From positions 372,001 through 436,000 of the forward strand of contig NZ_FUYX01000001.1 of the NCBI RefSeq assembly GCF_900168195.1: a stretch of DNA of 64,000 nt, given 5' to 3'. Below the pieces are notes generated by a model. It was given only the letters and a program-made list of their open reading frames with translations. It ran no database searches and was not told the origin of the DNA. Source of the DNA: Allobosea thiooxidans (lineage in GTDB: Bacteria > Pseudomonadota > Alphaproteobacteria > Rhizobiales > Beijerinckiaceae). Positions 7,024 to 14,244 of this stretch are shown here, in pieces. Position numbers and translations under genes: made by a program. Within the stretch, counting starts at the first letter, position 1; every line of letters starts with the position of its first letter.

Positions 7024-8277
7024 TCAAAACCCCTTCGCCGCGAGCACCTTCTCCTCGTCGGTGATGTAGTCGCGGATGACCGGGACGGCGCTCTTGTGCT
7101 GGCCGAGCAGCAGCTGGAACACCATGTCGCCGCCGATGTCGAAGGAGATCTCGCAGGCCGAGAGATAGAACTCCCACATCCGCGCGAAGCGCTCGCCCAG
7201 CATCGCGACGACCTCCTCGCGATGGGCCATGAAGCGCTCGCGCCATGCCGCGAGCGTCCAGTGATAGTGCCGGCGCCAGAATTCGCAGTCCGACGACCAC
7301 AGCCCGGTCTGCTCCACCGCCGCGAACACTTCCGACAGCGCCGGCGCATAGCCGCCCGGGAAGATGTACTTGTCGAAGAACGGGCCGGTGAAGCCCGGTG
7401 GGCCGACACGGCCGATGCAGTGGACGAGCGCAATGCCGTCCGGCGCCAGCAGGTCGCGGATCTTCTCGAAATACTCGCCGTAATGCGCGACGCCGACATG
7501 TTCCATCATGCCGACCGAGACGATGCGGTCGAAGCTACCGGTGAGCTCGCGATAATCCTTGTTGACGAAGGTGACGGCCTCGCCGACGCCGGCGGCCTCG
7601 GCTCGCTTTTGCGCCGCCGCCATCTGGTCGGGCGAGACGTTGAGCCCCGTCACCTGCGCGCCGCAGGCCTTGGCGAGATAGATCGCAAGCTCGCCCCAGC
7701 CCGAGCCGATGTCGAGGACGCGCATGCCAGGCTCGATCCTGAGCTTAGCGGCGAGGTGCCTCAGCTTGGCCTTCTGCGCCGCTTCCAGCCCGACATCCGG
7801 CGAATGCCAGTACGCGCAGGAATAGGTCATCGTCTCGTCGAGCCAGAGACGGTAGAAATCGGTCGGGATGTCGTAGTGGTGCTTGACCTTCTTGCCGGCG
7901 AGCCCGAGCGGGTTGTGCATCCGCCAGCGCCGGATCTTGAAGCGCACCTGCCGGATCGCCTTCTGCAGCGGGTGCTTGCGCAGCTCCTTGCGCTGCAGCC
8001 AGAACAGCGTCAGCAGGTCGTGGATCGAGCCTTCCTCGAAGTCGATCCGGCCATCCATGTAGCCTTCGGCCAGAGCGAGCTCCGGATTGAGGAAGAGCTC
8101 GCGCTCGATGCGGTCGTCATGGAAACGGACGGTGACGGCGGGCGCTGTCTTGACGACGCCGGCGAAGGGCATCTCGGCCGGCCCTGGGCCGAAGACATGG
8201 CGCTTGCCATCCGGCGTGATCACGGTCAGGCGCCCCTGCCGGACGAACCCTTTGAGCAATCGCGGCAGCAGCAGCAT
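7024..8277 (-). CDS. cfa: Cyclopropane-fatty-acyl-phospholipid synthase
   Basis: A 417-residue SAM-dependent enzyme that adds a methylene bridge across double bonds of membrane phospholipid acyl chains, usually in stationary phase or acid stress. The N-terminal lipid-binding part (residues 1-120, with YMDGRIDFEEG) is followed by the Mycolic-acid/CFA methyltransferase core: HYDIPTDFYRLWLDETMTYSCAYW, the SAM motif VLDIGSGWGELAIYLAK, and late in the protein the FPGGYAPALSEV segment. Length is somewhat longer than E. coli Cfa (382). It is divergent from the next methyltransferase gene. Confidence 0.95.
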   Translation of the reverse strand: MLLLPRLLKGFVRQGRLTVITPDGKRHVFGPGPAEMPFAGVVKTAPAVTVRFHDDRIERELFLNPELALAEGYMDGRIDFEEGSIHDLLTLFWLQRKELRKHPLQKAIRQVRFKIRRWRMHNPLGLAGKKVKHHYDIPTDFYRLWLDETMTYSCAYWHSPDVGLEAAQKAKLRHLAAKLRIEPGMRVLDIGSGWGELAIYLAKACGAQVTGLNVSPDQMAAAQKRAEAAGVGEAVTFVNKDYRELTGSFDRIVSVGMMEHVGVAHYGEYFEKIRDLLAPDGIALVHCIGRVGPPGFTGPFFDKYIFPGGYAPALSEVFAAVEQTGLWSSDCEFWRRHYHWTLAAWRERFMAHREEVVAMLGERFARMWEFYLSACEISFDIGGDMVFQLLLGQHKSAVPVIRDYITDEEKVLAAKGF

Positions 8278-8432
8278 CGACTCCCCCAGTCTCGCACCCG
8301 ATTCGGGGCGTCGTCTCGCGACTTAAGCGGAAACAGCGTCGCGCCGGAACCCCCTGGCCTGTTGCAGAGCCCGGCCGCTTGCGTTTAGTCATCGCTCATT
8401 GGCCCCGTGCGGCCGGAGGATCGACCCGACCC

Positions 8433-9125
8433 ATGTCCTGGCGCGATTTCTGGAACGGCGAGCACTCGATCTACGTCTCGCCGCGCCACAAGACCCTGCA
8501 TTACCGCGCCATCGCGACCGACCTGATCGGCCATATCCCCGCCCCCGACGCGGTCGTGCTCGACCATGGCTGCGGCGAGGCGCTCGATGCCGGCCGCGTC
8601 GCCGCGGCCTGCGGCAGGCTTCTTCTCTGCGAGGCGGCGCCCAATGTGCGCGAGAAGCTGCGCGGCCAGTTCGGCCGCACCGACAACATCACCGTCGTCT
8701 CGCCCGAGGAGGTCGAGGCGCTGCCCGAGGCCTCGCTCGATCTCGTCGTCGCGAATTCGCTGGTCCAGTATCTCTCCCGCGACGAGCTCAAGGCGCTGCT
8801 GGAAACCTGGCGCGGCAAGCTCCGGCCGGGCGGCGCGCTCGTCCTCGCCGACGTCATCCCGCCCGATGTCAGCCCGCTGACCGACGCCTCGCAGCTCCTC
8901 GCCTTCGCCTGGCGCGGCGGCTTCCTGACGGCGGCGCTGGCCGGCCTCGTCCGCACGGCCTTTTCGGACTACCGCAAGCTACGCGCGCAATACGGCCTCT
9001 CGACCTACACGCCGGAAGCCATCTCGGATCTGATCCGGGAGGCCGGCTTCGCCGAACCGCAGAGGCCTGCCAATTTTGGCCACAACCCGCACCGCATGAC
9101 CTTCAAGACGACGAAACCGTCCTGA
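8433..9125 (+). CDS. Class I SAM-dependent methyltransferase
   Basis: A 230-residue methyltransferase of unknown substrate. It begins MSWRDFWNGEHSIYVSPRHK, then has the SAM-binding motif VVLDHGCGEALDAGRVA, the acidic-loop region LLLCEAAP, LDLVVANSLVQYLS (motif IV), and LRPGGALVLADVIPP (post-motif). Close relatives appear as stand-alone methyltransferases in this order. The ATG was chosen because GGAGGATCGACCC precedes it and upstream in-frame residues show no domain. It is divergent from cfa, 155 bp apart. The substrate cannot be predicted. Confidence 0.88.
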   Translation: MSWRDFWNGEHSIYVSPRHKTLHYRAIATDLIGHIPAPDAVVLDHGCGEALDAGRVAAACGRLLLCEAAPNVREKLRGQFGRTDNITVVSPEEVEALPEASLDLVVANSLVQYLSRDELKALLETWRGKLRPGGALVLADVIPPDVSPLTDASQLLAFAWRGGFLTAALAGLVRTAFSDYRKLRAQYGLSTYTPEAISDLIREAGFAEPQRPANFGHNPHRMTFKTTKPS

Positions 9126-9166
9126 TCCGGAGAGGCGTCCATACCGTTACGGCAGCAATGCTGACA

Positions 9167-9189
9167 TATACCAAAGTTTCTTAGGTATA
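9167..9189. promoter_or_regulatory. Operator-like palindrome upstream of the zinc-ribbon gene
   Basis: TATACC and GGTATA flank AAG...CTT in a 23-bp interrupted palindrome, with only the centre and one pair mismatched. The AT content is high for this genome. It lies about 100 bp before the GTG of the zinc-ribbon membrane gene and 40 bp after the methyltransferase stop. A dimeric repressor site is the simplest reading; no regulator gene is adjacent. Confidence 0.45.
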
Positions 9190-9290
9190 GTTCGCCAAAT
9201 GCCTTGATTTGACGCAGCGGACATGGCTCTGAGCGCGGCTTGCCCTAGGGTCCACCCTCGGGAGGGCAGACCTTGAAGGCGTGAGAGCCC

Positions 9291-10079
9291 GTGCAGGATC
9301 AGTTCAACTGCCCCTATTGCGATGCCACGCTCAACCGGGGCGTGCTGTCCTGCCGCTGCTGCGGCCGCGACCTCACGCCGGTCCTGCCCTTGCTGCGCCG
9401 GCTCGATGTGCTCGAGGAGCGCCTCGCCGCCGTCGAGACGCGCGCGGCGGAAGAGCGTGCCGCCTATGCCGCCCGGCCGGCACGAAGCGCCGATGATCCG
9501 GAGCCGGCTGAGACGCCGCAGGCCTTCGCGGCGGCGGCCCAGCCGCACGCGCGCCGGCGCTTCTGGGTGCTGCCCTTCGGCCTGGTGCTGCTGCTCCTCG
9601 CCTATTGCGCGGTGGTGCTCTGGCTCGACCTGCCGCTCTGGGCCCTGCGCCTCGCCTCGATCGCCATCCCCTTCCTCACCGGCCTGATCTATTTCGGCGT
9701 CCGGCCCCGCCTGATCGCCTTCGATATCGGCGTCGCGATCATCTTCGCGATTTTTTCCGTCGCGACCATGAACGCGTTGCTGAGCTGGCACGACAATATA
9801 CCGCTCCTTCCGCAGGGCCGGGCAGCTTGGCGCGAGACTTCGTTCTACGCGCTGAGCATCGGCGCCTCCATGTTCTCGGGGATGTTGCTGCGCGTGACGC
9901 AGGCTGCGCTCGCCGCGCGTGGCCTCGTCTCGCTGCCGGAACTGCGGAAGGGGCTGCTGTCCGTCAACGGCAAGGTTCCGATGGAGACACTCAAGACCAT
10001 CGAAACCGCCATCCTGATGGCCAGCACCGTCATTTCAGCCATCGCCGGCCTCGTCGCCGGTATCTTGGGAGTGAAATAG
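9291..10079 (+). CDS. Zinc-ribbon membrane protein of unknown function
   Basis: I do not recognise a named family. The 262-residue protein starts at GTG with a zinc-ribbon-like Cys7-x2-Cys10 / Cys21-x2-Cys24 motif (NCPYC...SCRCCG), followed by a charged, probably helical stretch (about 33-60, LRRLDVLEERLAAVETR). A low-complexity linker comes next, then about five hydrophobic segments near residues 91-112, 116-137, 140-160, 186-208 and 238-261. The ribbon would be cytosolic. The next gene starts 5 bases after the stop and encodes an exported protein, so the two are likely one operon. No catalytic motif is visible. Confidence 0.75.
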   Translation: MQDQFNCPYCDATLNRGVLSCRCCGRDLTPVLPLLRRLDVLEERLAAVETRAAEERAAYAARPARSADDPEPAETPQAFAAAAQPHARRRFWVLPFGLVLLLLAYCAVVLWLDLPLWALRLASIAIPFLTGLIYFGVRPRLIAFDIGVAIIFAIFSVATMNALLSWHDNIPLLPQGRAAWRETSFYALSIGASMFSGMLLRVTQAALAARGLVSLPELRKGLLSVNGKVPMETLKTIETAILMASTVISAIAGLVAGILGVK

Positions 10080-10084
10080 GAACG

Positions 10085-10555
10085 ATGATCAAGACTGTGC
10101 TCTTCCGGCACATTTTGCCTGCCGTTCTCGCCGCCACCGCCACGCTGACCGTCGCGCGTGCGGCCGAGCCGATCCTTCTCATCACCCGCGAGGAGGCCGG
10201 CCTGCCGGGGGCCGCAACCGCGGCGACCAGCACCCGAAACCTGACGCGCGGGCCGGGCATCGACACCCTGCCGACACCGGACAAGGGCGTCGACGGCAAG
10301 CCCTTCCGCCTGGCCGTGCGCTTCATGCCGAGCAATGGCGTGCCGATCGATCCGGCGACCGTGCGCGTCTTCTATCGCCGCCAGCCGCCGGTCGACATCA
10401 CCGACCGCATCAAGCCCTTCATCACCCCCACCGGGATCGACGCGCCCTCCGTCGTCGTCCCGTCCGGAAGCCATGTTCTCGAGATCGAGGCGACCGACAA
10501 GGAGGGCCGCATCGGCCGCAGGCAGCTCAAGCTGACGGTCGCTCCGCCGCAGTGA
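10085..10555 (+). CDS. Exported protein of unknown function
   Basis: A 156-residue protein with a typical Sec signal peptide (MIKTVLFRHILPAVLAATAT..., cleavage near ARA-AEP, residue 26). The mature part is beta-rich, with FRLAVRFMPSNGVPIDPATVRVFYRR in the middle and a C-terminal GSHVLEIEATDKEGRIGRRQLKLTV strand pair. That pattern resembles a small immunoglobulin-like or carbohydrate-binding fold, but this is only an impression. It follows the zinc-ribbon membrane gene by 5 bases and should be co-expressed with it. A strong hairpin follows the stop codon. Confidence 0.75.
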   Translation: MIKTVLFRHILPAVLAATATLTVARAAEPILLITREEAGLPGAATAATSTRNLTRGPGIDTLPTPDKGVDGKPFRLAVRFMPSNGVPIDPATVRVFYRRQPPVDITDRIKPFITPTGIDAPSVVVPSGSHVLEIEATDKEGRIGRRQLKLTVAPPQ

Positions 10556-10564
10556 ACCAAACGG

Positions 10565-10592
10565 CCGGGCGGCGTGCTCTCACGCCGCCCGG
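10565..10592. terminator. Bidirectional terminator-like hairpin
   Basis: CCGGGCGGCGTG and CACGCCGCCCGG form a perfect 12-bp stem with a CTCT loop, placed between convergent genes. Its right arm overlaps the last codons of gtrA. There is no strong T-run on either side, so efficiency is uncertain. Confidence 0.6.
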
Positions 10593-10984
10593 TCGGCGAA
10601 GCTGAAGAATTTGTGGCCCAGGAACGAGAACACCATCACCACGCCGGTGGTGACGATCTGCATCGGCAGATAGGGCAGCCCCGCCCGGGTGACGAAGAGA
10701 TGCATCAGGATACCGGTGAGCATGAAGCCGCCGGCCGCGATCAGGGCGAAGCGCCAGCCGGCCTGCGCATGCGTGCGCGTCGCGTCGAAGGTCATCCAGC
10801 GGTTCAGCGCATAGGAAACCAGCGCGCCGACGATAAAGCCGGCGAGCGTTGCCGGAACCGGGTCGATCCGGCCGAGTTCGACGAGCCCGATCAGCACACC
10901 ATAATGCGCCACCGCCGTCAGCCCGCCGGCGACGACATAGGCGATGAGCTGGCGGAACTGACGCGGATAGCGGCGAAGCGGCAT
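10580..10984 (-). CDS. GtrA family membrane protein
   Basis: A 134-residue protein with four predicted transmembrane helices and the GtrA signature: FRQLIAYVVAGGLTAVAHYGVL at the start, SYALNRWMTF between helices 2 and 3, and FSFLGHKFFSF at the end. GtrA proteins are thought to help move polyprenyl-linked sugars across the membrane for O-antigen or cell-wall decoration. No glycosyltransferase gene is adjacent, so the partner must be elsewhere or the role differs. Length is normal for the family. Confidence 0.9.
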   Translation of the reverse strand: MPLRRYPRQFRQLIAYVVAGGLTAVAHYGVLIGLVELGRIDPVPATLAGFIVGALVSYALNRWMTFDATRTHAQAGWRFALIAAGGFMLTGILMHLFVTRAGLPYLPMQIVTTGVVMVFSFLGHKFFSFADRAA

Positions 10985-11068
10985 CCGCGCTTCCTAGACC
11001 ATGCACGGGGCTTCCGGAAAGACGCCGTCATCCGGAGAGGCCCGGGATGACGACGAAATCCGGCCGCG

Positions 11069-12397
11069 TCAGCCCGCGTCGCTGCCGGCGAGATTGGCCG
11101 GCATGCCGCCGACGGGCATGTCGAGCCCCTGCTTCAGCGTGTCGAGATGGTATTCACGGATGCGCCCGCTCGCCGGATCGCTGACGAAGGCACTGTTGCC
11201 GGTCACCGCGAGGCTCGGCGTCGGCGTCTTCGCGCCATAGGCGCAGTCGAAAGCCGGCACCACATCGAAGGAGGCCAGCTGCTGCCAGGCCGGCGCGAGC
11301 GCATAGACCCTGAGCTTGCCGTCCGGCGTCAGATTGGCGAGCCGGCTGCCATTGCCGCTGAGCTCGAACTGGCACACCGCCTGCCCGCCGGGCACGGGCA
11401 GCACGTCCTCCGCCGCGAGCGCCTTGGCGTCGGGATCGATGCGCAGCAGCGCGTCATAGGGCGCCTTCAGCCCGTAATTGCCGACGAGGTACCGGCCGCC
11501 CGCGCGCGACCTCAGCGCGCTGACGCGGCGCTCGTCGGGATAGGCGAGCTTGCGCGCGCTCCAGCCTGCTGTTCCCTTCCCCGCCTTGGAGAGCACCAGC
11601 AGCCCGCCTCCCTCGCCCTCGGCGCAGCCGAAGAGGTGGCGCCCGCCGCGGGCCGGCGCGTAGCCGTGATAGAGCCGGCAGGAGGCATCGGCCCGCGCCG
11701 GGTCGTTGAAGCCGGCGACCCGCTTCCAGCCGCCCGCCTTTTGCGGCTTGGCCTGCTCCAGCACCTCGAAGCCGTTCGGCCGGGGCGAGGCGCTGCGGTC
11801 ATCGCCCTTGGCATAGGCCGGGTTGGGCATCGAGATCAGCCATTGCCGCGCGCCGAGCGGCACGGCGATGCCGTGCTGCGGCGCCGGGCTCGGCCAGATC
11901 GTCGTCGCGGGGTTCGGCTTGGCGAGGCTATCGATGGCGACCATCACCACCTTGGGTTCGCTCTTGCCCTCCCAGGGGCGCAGGCCGTCATAGAACAGCG
12001 CGAGCTGCCCCTGCCCCGAGATGACATGGGCAGGCCGGTCGCCCTTCGTCATGAAGTCGAGCAGCTTCGGCTCGGCCTTGTCGAGATCGACATGGTCGCC
12101 ATGCGATTCGGCGATCAGCCCGGTATCGAGGATGCGCAGCGTGCCGGCCTCGTCCCCGGTCTTCACCACGACATAGCGCCCGCCCGATACTCCGGCGAAA
12201 CCGGGATTGGGCTTCGGCACGTCGAAGCTGTGCGTGACCTCGCCACGGTCGAGATCGAGGATGCGGATGACCGGCTTCTCATGATCGGCGAAGACGAGCC
12301 GTCCGCGCAGCGGCGCATGGTCATGCGCGAGGGCGGCGGAAGCGAGCAGGCAGCCGGCGAGGCCGAGGCCTGCGAAGCGGAGTTGGGAGGAAGGCAC
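11069..12397 (-). CDS. AztD-like periplasmic zinc metallochaperone
   Basis: A 442-residue exported protein, starting at GTG after a GGAG ribosome site. A signal peptide ends near residue 24, giving a mature N-terminus beginning HDH. A repeated strand pattern follows (VIRILDLDRGEVTHSFDV, GTLRILDTG, GRYLVGNYG, LRVYALAPAW), as in a beta-propeller. The ADHEKP, ESHGDHVD and HGI histidine patches and the overall layout match AztD, the propeller that delivers zinc to AztC in Paracoccus. No aztABC transporter genes are adjacent, which is odd. A 30-bp Zur-type palindrome directly upstream supports a zinc role. The family call rests on pattern recognition. Confidence 0.72.
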   Translation of the reverse strand: MPSSQLRFAGLGLAGCLLASAALAHDHAPLRGRLVFADHEKPVIRILDLDRGEVTHSFDVPKPNPGFAGVSGGRYVVVKTGDEAGTLRILDTGLIAESHGDHVDLDKAEPKLLDFMTKGDRPAHVISGQGQLALFYDGLRPWEGKSEPKVVMVAIDSLAKPNPATTIWPSPAPQHGIAVPLGARQWLISMPNPAYAKGDDRSASPRPNGFEVLEQAKPQKAGGWKRVAGFNDPARADASCRLYHGYAPARGGRHLFGCAEGEGGGLLVLSKAGKGTAGWSARKLAYPDERRVSALRSRAGGRYLVGNYGLKAPYDALLRIDPDAKALAAEDVLPVPGGQAVCQFELSGNGSRLANLTPDGKLRVYALAPAWQQLASFDVVPAFDCAYGAKTPTPSLAVTGNSAFVSDPASGRIREYHLDTLKQGLDMPVGGMPANLAGSDAG

Positions 12398-12410
12398 GGA
12401 AGGACTCCAG

Positions 12411-12440
12411 ATAAATGCAATGTTATATCATTGCATTTAT
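12411..12440 (-). promoter_or_regulatory. Zur-type operator upstream of the AztD-like gene
   Basis: Perfect 12-bp arms ATAAATGCAATG and CATTGCATTTAT flank the 6-bp centre TTATAT. The core ATGTTATATCAT resembles the alphaproteobacterial Zur site built on ATGTTATAACAT. It lies 14-43 bases upstream of the GTG start, where a repressor would block transcription when zinc is plentiful. Confidence 0.7.
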
Positions 12441-12543
12441 CACTCGTGTCGCTCAACCCTCTTCGCCTTCCGGCGGTGGACAGCGCGGGCCAGGGCGTCC
12501 GGGCGTTCCGATCGCACCCGGCCAGCCTCGGCCGCACGCCGCC

Positions 12544-13611
12544 TCAGCCCCGGACCTCGAACACCATGTTGAACGGCGTCTCGGTCGCGCGGCGGAACTG
12601 CGAGAAGCCGGCATCCATCGCGACCTTGCGCAGCCGCATCTCGCCGGCTTGCGCGCCGAGGCCGAGCCCGACCTCCTGCGAGAGCGAGGCCGGCGTGCAG
12701 ATCATCGTCGATGCCCCGTAGAAGATGCGCCCGACCGGGTTCAGATTGTCCTTGAGGTGATCATGCGCGAAGGGCTCGACGATCATCCAGCTGCCGTCCC
12801 GCGCCAGCGATTCGCGCACATGCTTTCCGGCGCCGACCGGGTCGCCCATATCGTGCAGGCAGTCGAACATGGTCACGAGGTCGTATTTCTGCTCCGGGAA
12901 GTCCTTGGCGGAGGCGCGCTCGAAGACGATGCGGTCGCCCACGCCGGCCTTCTGCGCCTCCTCGCGCGCCCGCTCGATCGAGGGCCCGTGATAGTCGAAG
13001 CCGTAGAAGCGCGATTGCGGATAGGCCTTCGCCATCAGGATGGTGGAGGAGCCGTGTCCGCAGCCGACATCGGCGACGACGGCTCCGCGCTCGAGCTTGG
13101 CCTGGACGCCGTCCAGCGCCGGAATCCACTCGGCCGTCAGATGCGCGTTGTAGCCCGGCCGGAAGAAGCGCTCGGTGCCACGGAACAGGCATTTGCTGTG
13201 CTCGTGCCAGCCGAGGCCGGAGCCGCTCCGGAAAGCCTCCTCGACCTTCGGCTCGTCGACCCACATCGACTGGACGATCTCGAAGGCGCCGGCGAAGAAG
13301 GCCGGGCTGTCCTCCTCGGCGAAGGCCATGGCCTGCTCCGGCGAGAGGCTGAAGCTGTCGCTGGCTTCGTCGTATTCGACATAGCCGGCCGAGGCCTGGC
13401 CGGCGAGCCATTCGCGCAGATAGCGCTCCTTGAGGCCCGTCTTCTCCGCCAGCTGGCGGGAGGTGACGGGCTTGCCGTCGGCCATCGCCTTGTAGAGGCC
13501 GAGCTGGTCGCCCAGCACGATCAGGGCACCGGTGACGGAAGCTCCGACATCGCCGACGAGACGTCCCACCAGCGCATCGAGTTTCTGAGGATCGGCAGCA
13601 CGCATGGCCAT
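12544..13611 (-). CDS. SAM-dependent methyltransferase with N-terminal winged helix
   Basis: A 356-residue protein. Residues about 20-95 form a winged-helix domain (SRQLAEKTGLKERYLREWLAGQ) typical of O-methyltransferase-like and Rv2258c-like proteins. The catalytic part has the SAM motif VVADVGCGHGSSTILMAKAYP, FYGFDYHG, and VTMFDCLHDMGDP. An aspartate/histidine in the last motif suits O- or N-methyl transfer, but the substrate is unknown. The ATG was chosen for its GAGGAGC ribosome site; a second ATG lies two codons later. It lies between the AztD-like gene and ArsR on the same strand, with a downstream gap holding the Zur box. Confidence 0.85.
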   Translation of the reverse strand: MAMRAADPQKLDALVGRLVGDVGASVTGALIVLGDQLGLYKAMADGKPVTSRQLAEKTGLKERYLREWLAGQASAGYVEYDEASDSFSLSPEQAMAFAEEDSPAFFAGAFEIVQSMWVDEPKVEEAFRSGSGLGWHEHSKCLFRGTERFFRPGYNAHLTAEWIPALDGVQAKLERGAVVADVGCGHGSSTILMAKAYPQSRFYGFDYHGPSIERAREEAQKAGVGDRIVFERASAKDFPEQKYDLVTMFDCLHDMGDPVGAGKHVRESLARDGSWMIVEPFAHDHLKDNLNPVGRIFYGASTMICTPASLSQEVGLGLGAQAGEMRLRKVAMDAGFSQFRRATETPFNMVFEVRG

Positions 13612-13703
13612 GCTCCTCGGGTTCGGGGCGTGGCCGGTGCCTCGTCGCGATCCGGCTCGACGCCATCGCGGAAGCGAAGACGCTAGCCCTGCGCGGGGGC
13701 CTG

Positions 13704-14093
13704 TCAACCGGACGAAGTCTGACCCGTGGGCTCGCGGCAGCCGGAAAGCCATTCCGGCCCGAGGCGTGGCAGATTCGGGTCGCGCCGCGCCGTCGCGATG
13801 ACGCTGTCGATCAGTCCCGGGAAGCGCTGATCCAACTCCTCGCGCCGAATGCTGAGATAGCGCGAGGTGCCCTCCACCCGCATGCGGGTGATGCCGGCCT
13901 CGCGCAGCTTGGCGAAGTGGTAGGACAGGAGCGAGGGCGAGGCGAAGGCGGTGAAATGGCTGCAGCGCGCCTTGTCGACCTCGCTGACATCGGCGAGCGC
14001 CACCAGGATGCCGAGCCGGATCGGGTCGGCCAGGGCCGCGAACACGTCGGCGGGGGCGACATCCTCAATATCGGGATGGAAGACCGGCTTCAT
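13704..14093 (-). CDS. ArsR-family transcriptional regulator
   Basis: A 129-residue winged-helix repressor of the ArsR/SmtB family. The pattern FAALADPIRLGILVALA leads into the DNA-reading helices SPSLLSYHFAKLREAGITRMRVEGTSRYLSIR. Only one cysteine lies before the recognition helix (KARCSHF), so a classic two-cysteine arsenic site is not evident and the inducer is unknown. An ATG was preferred over a TTG 12 codons upstream. It is divergent from an MFS exporter, and two identical-type half-site palindromes lie between them. Confidence 0.9.
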   Translation of the reverse strand: MKPVFHPDIEDVAPADVFAALADPIRLGILVALADVSEVDKARCSHFTAFASPSLLSYHFAKLREAGITRMRVEGTSRYLSIRREELDQRFPGLIDSVIATARRDPNLPRLGPEWLSGCREPTGQTSSG

Positions 14094-14131
14094 GGCTTCC
14101 GAGATAGGCGACGGCGTCGCTCCTGACAATA

Positions 14132-14147
14132 TTCAACATTCATTGAA
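14132..14147. promoter_or_regulatory. Operator O1 in the arsR/MFS divergent promoter
   Basis: TTCAACATTCATTGAA: TTCAA and TTGAA half-sites 6 bp apart. It lies 38 bases upstream of the ArsR ATG. A second copy of the same layout lies 49 bp further on. Confidence 0.6.
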
Positions 14148-14180
14148 ATTACCCTTGTGGTCATCGCCAGGCAGGTTTAA

Positions 14181-14196
14181 TTCAACGATCCTTGAA
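14181..14196. promoter_or_regulatory. Operator O2 in the arsR/MFS divergent promoter
   Basis: TTCAACGATCCTTGAA has the same TTCAA-N6-TTGAA layout as O1. It overlaps or directly follows a TTTAAT-like -10 for the MFS gene (with TTGTGG about 15-16 bp upstream), where ArsR binding would block transcription. Confidence 0.6.
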
Positions 14197-14244
14197 TTTC
14201 GAAGCCTGACTTCGGCACAGCGATCATCCGCAAGGATCACTCCC

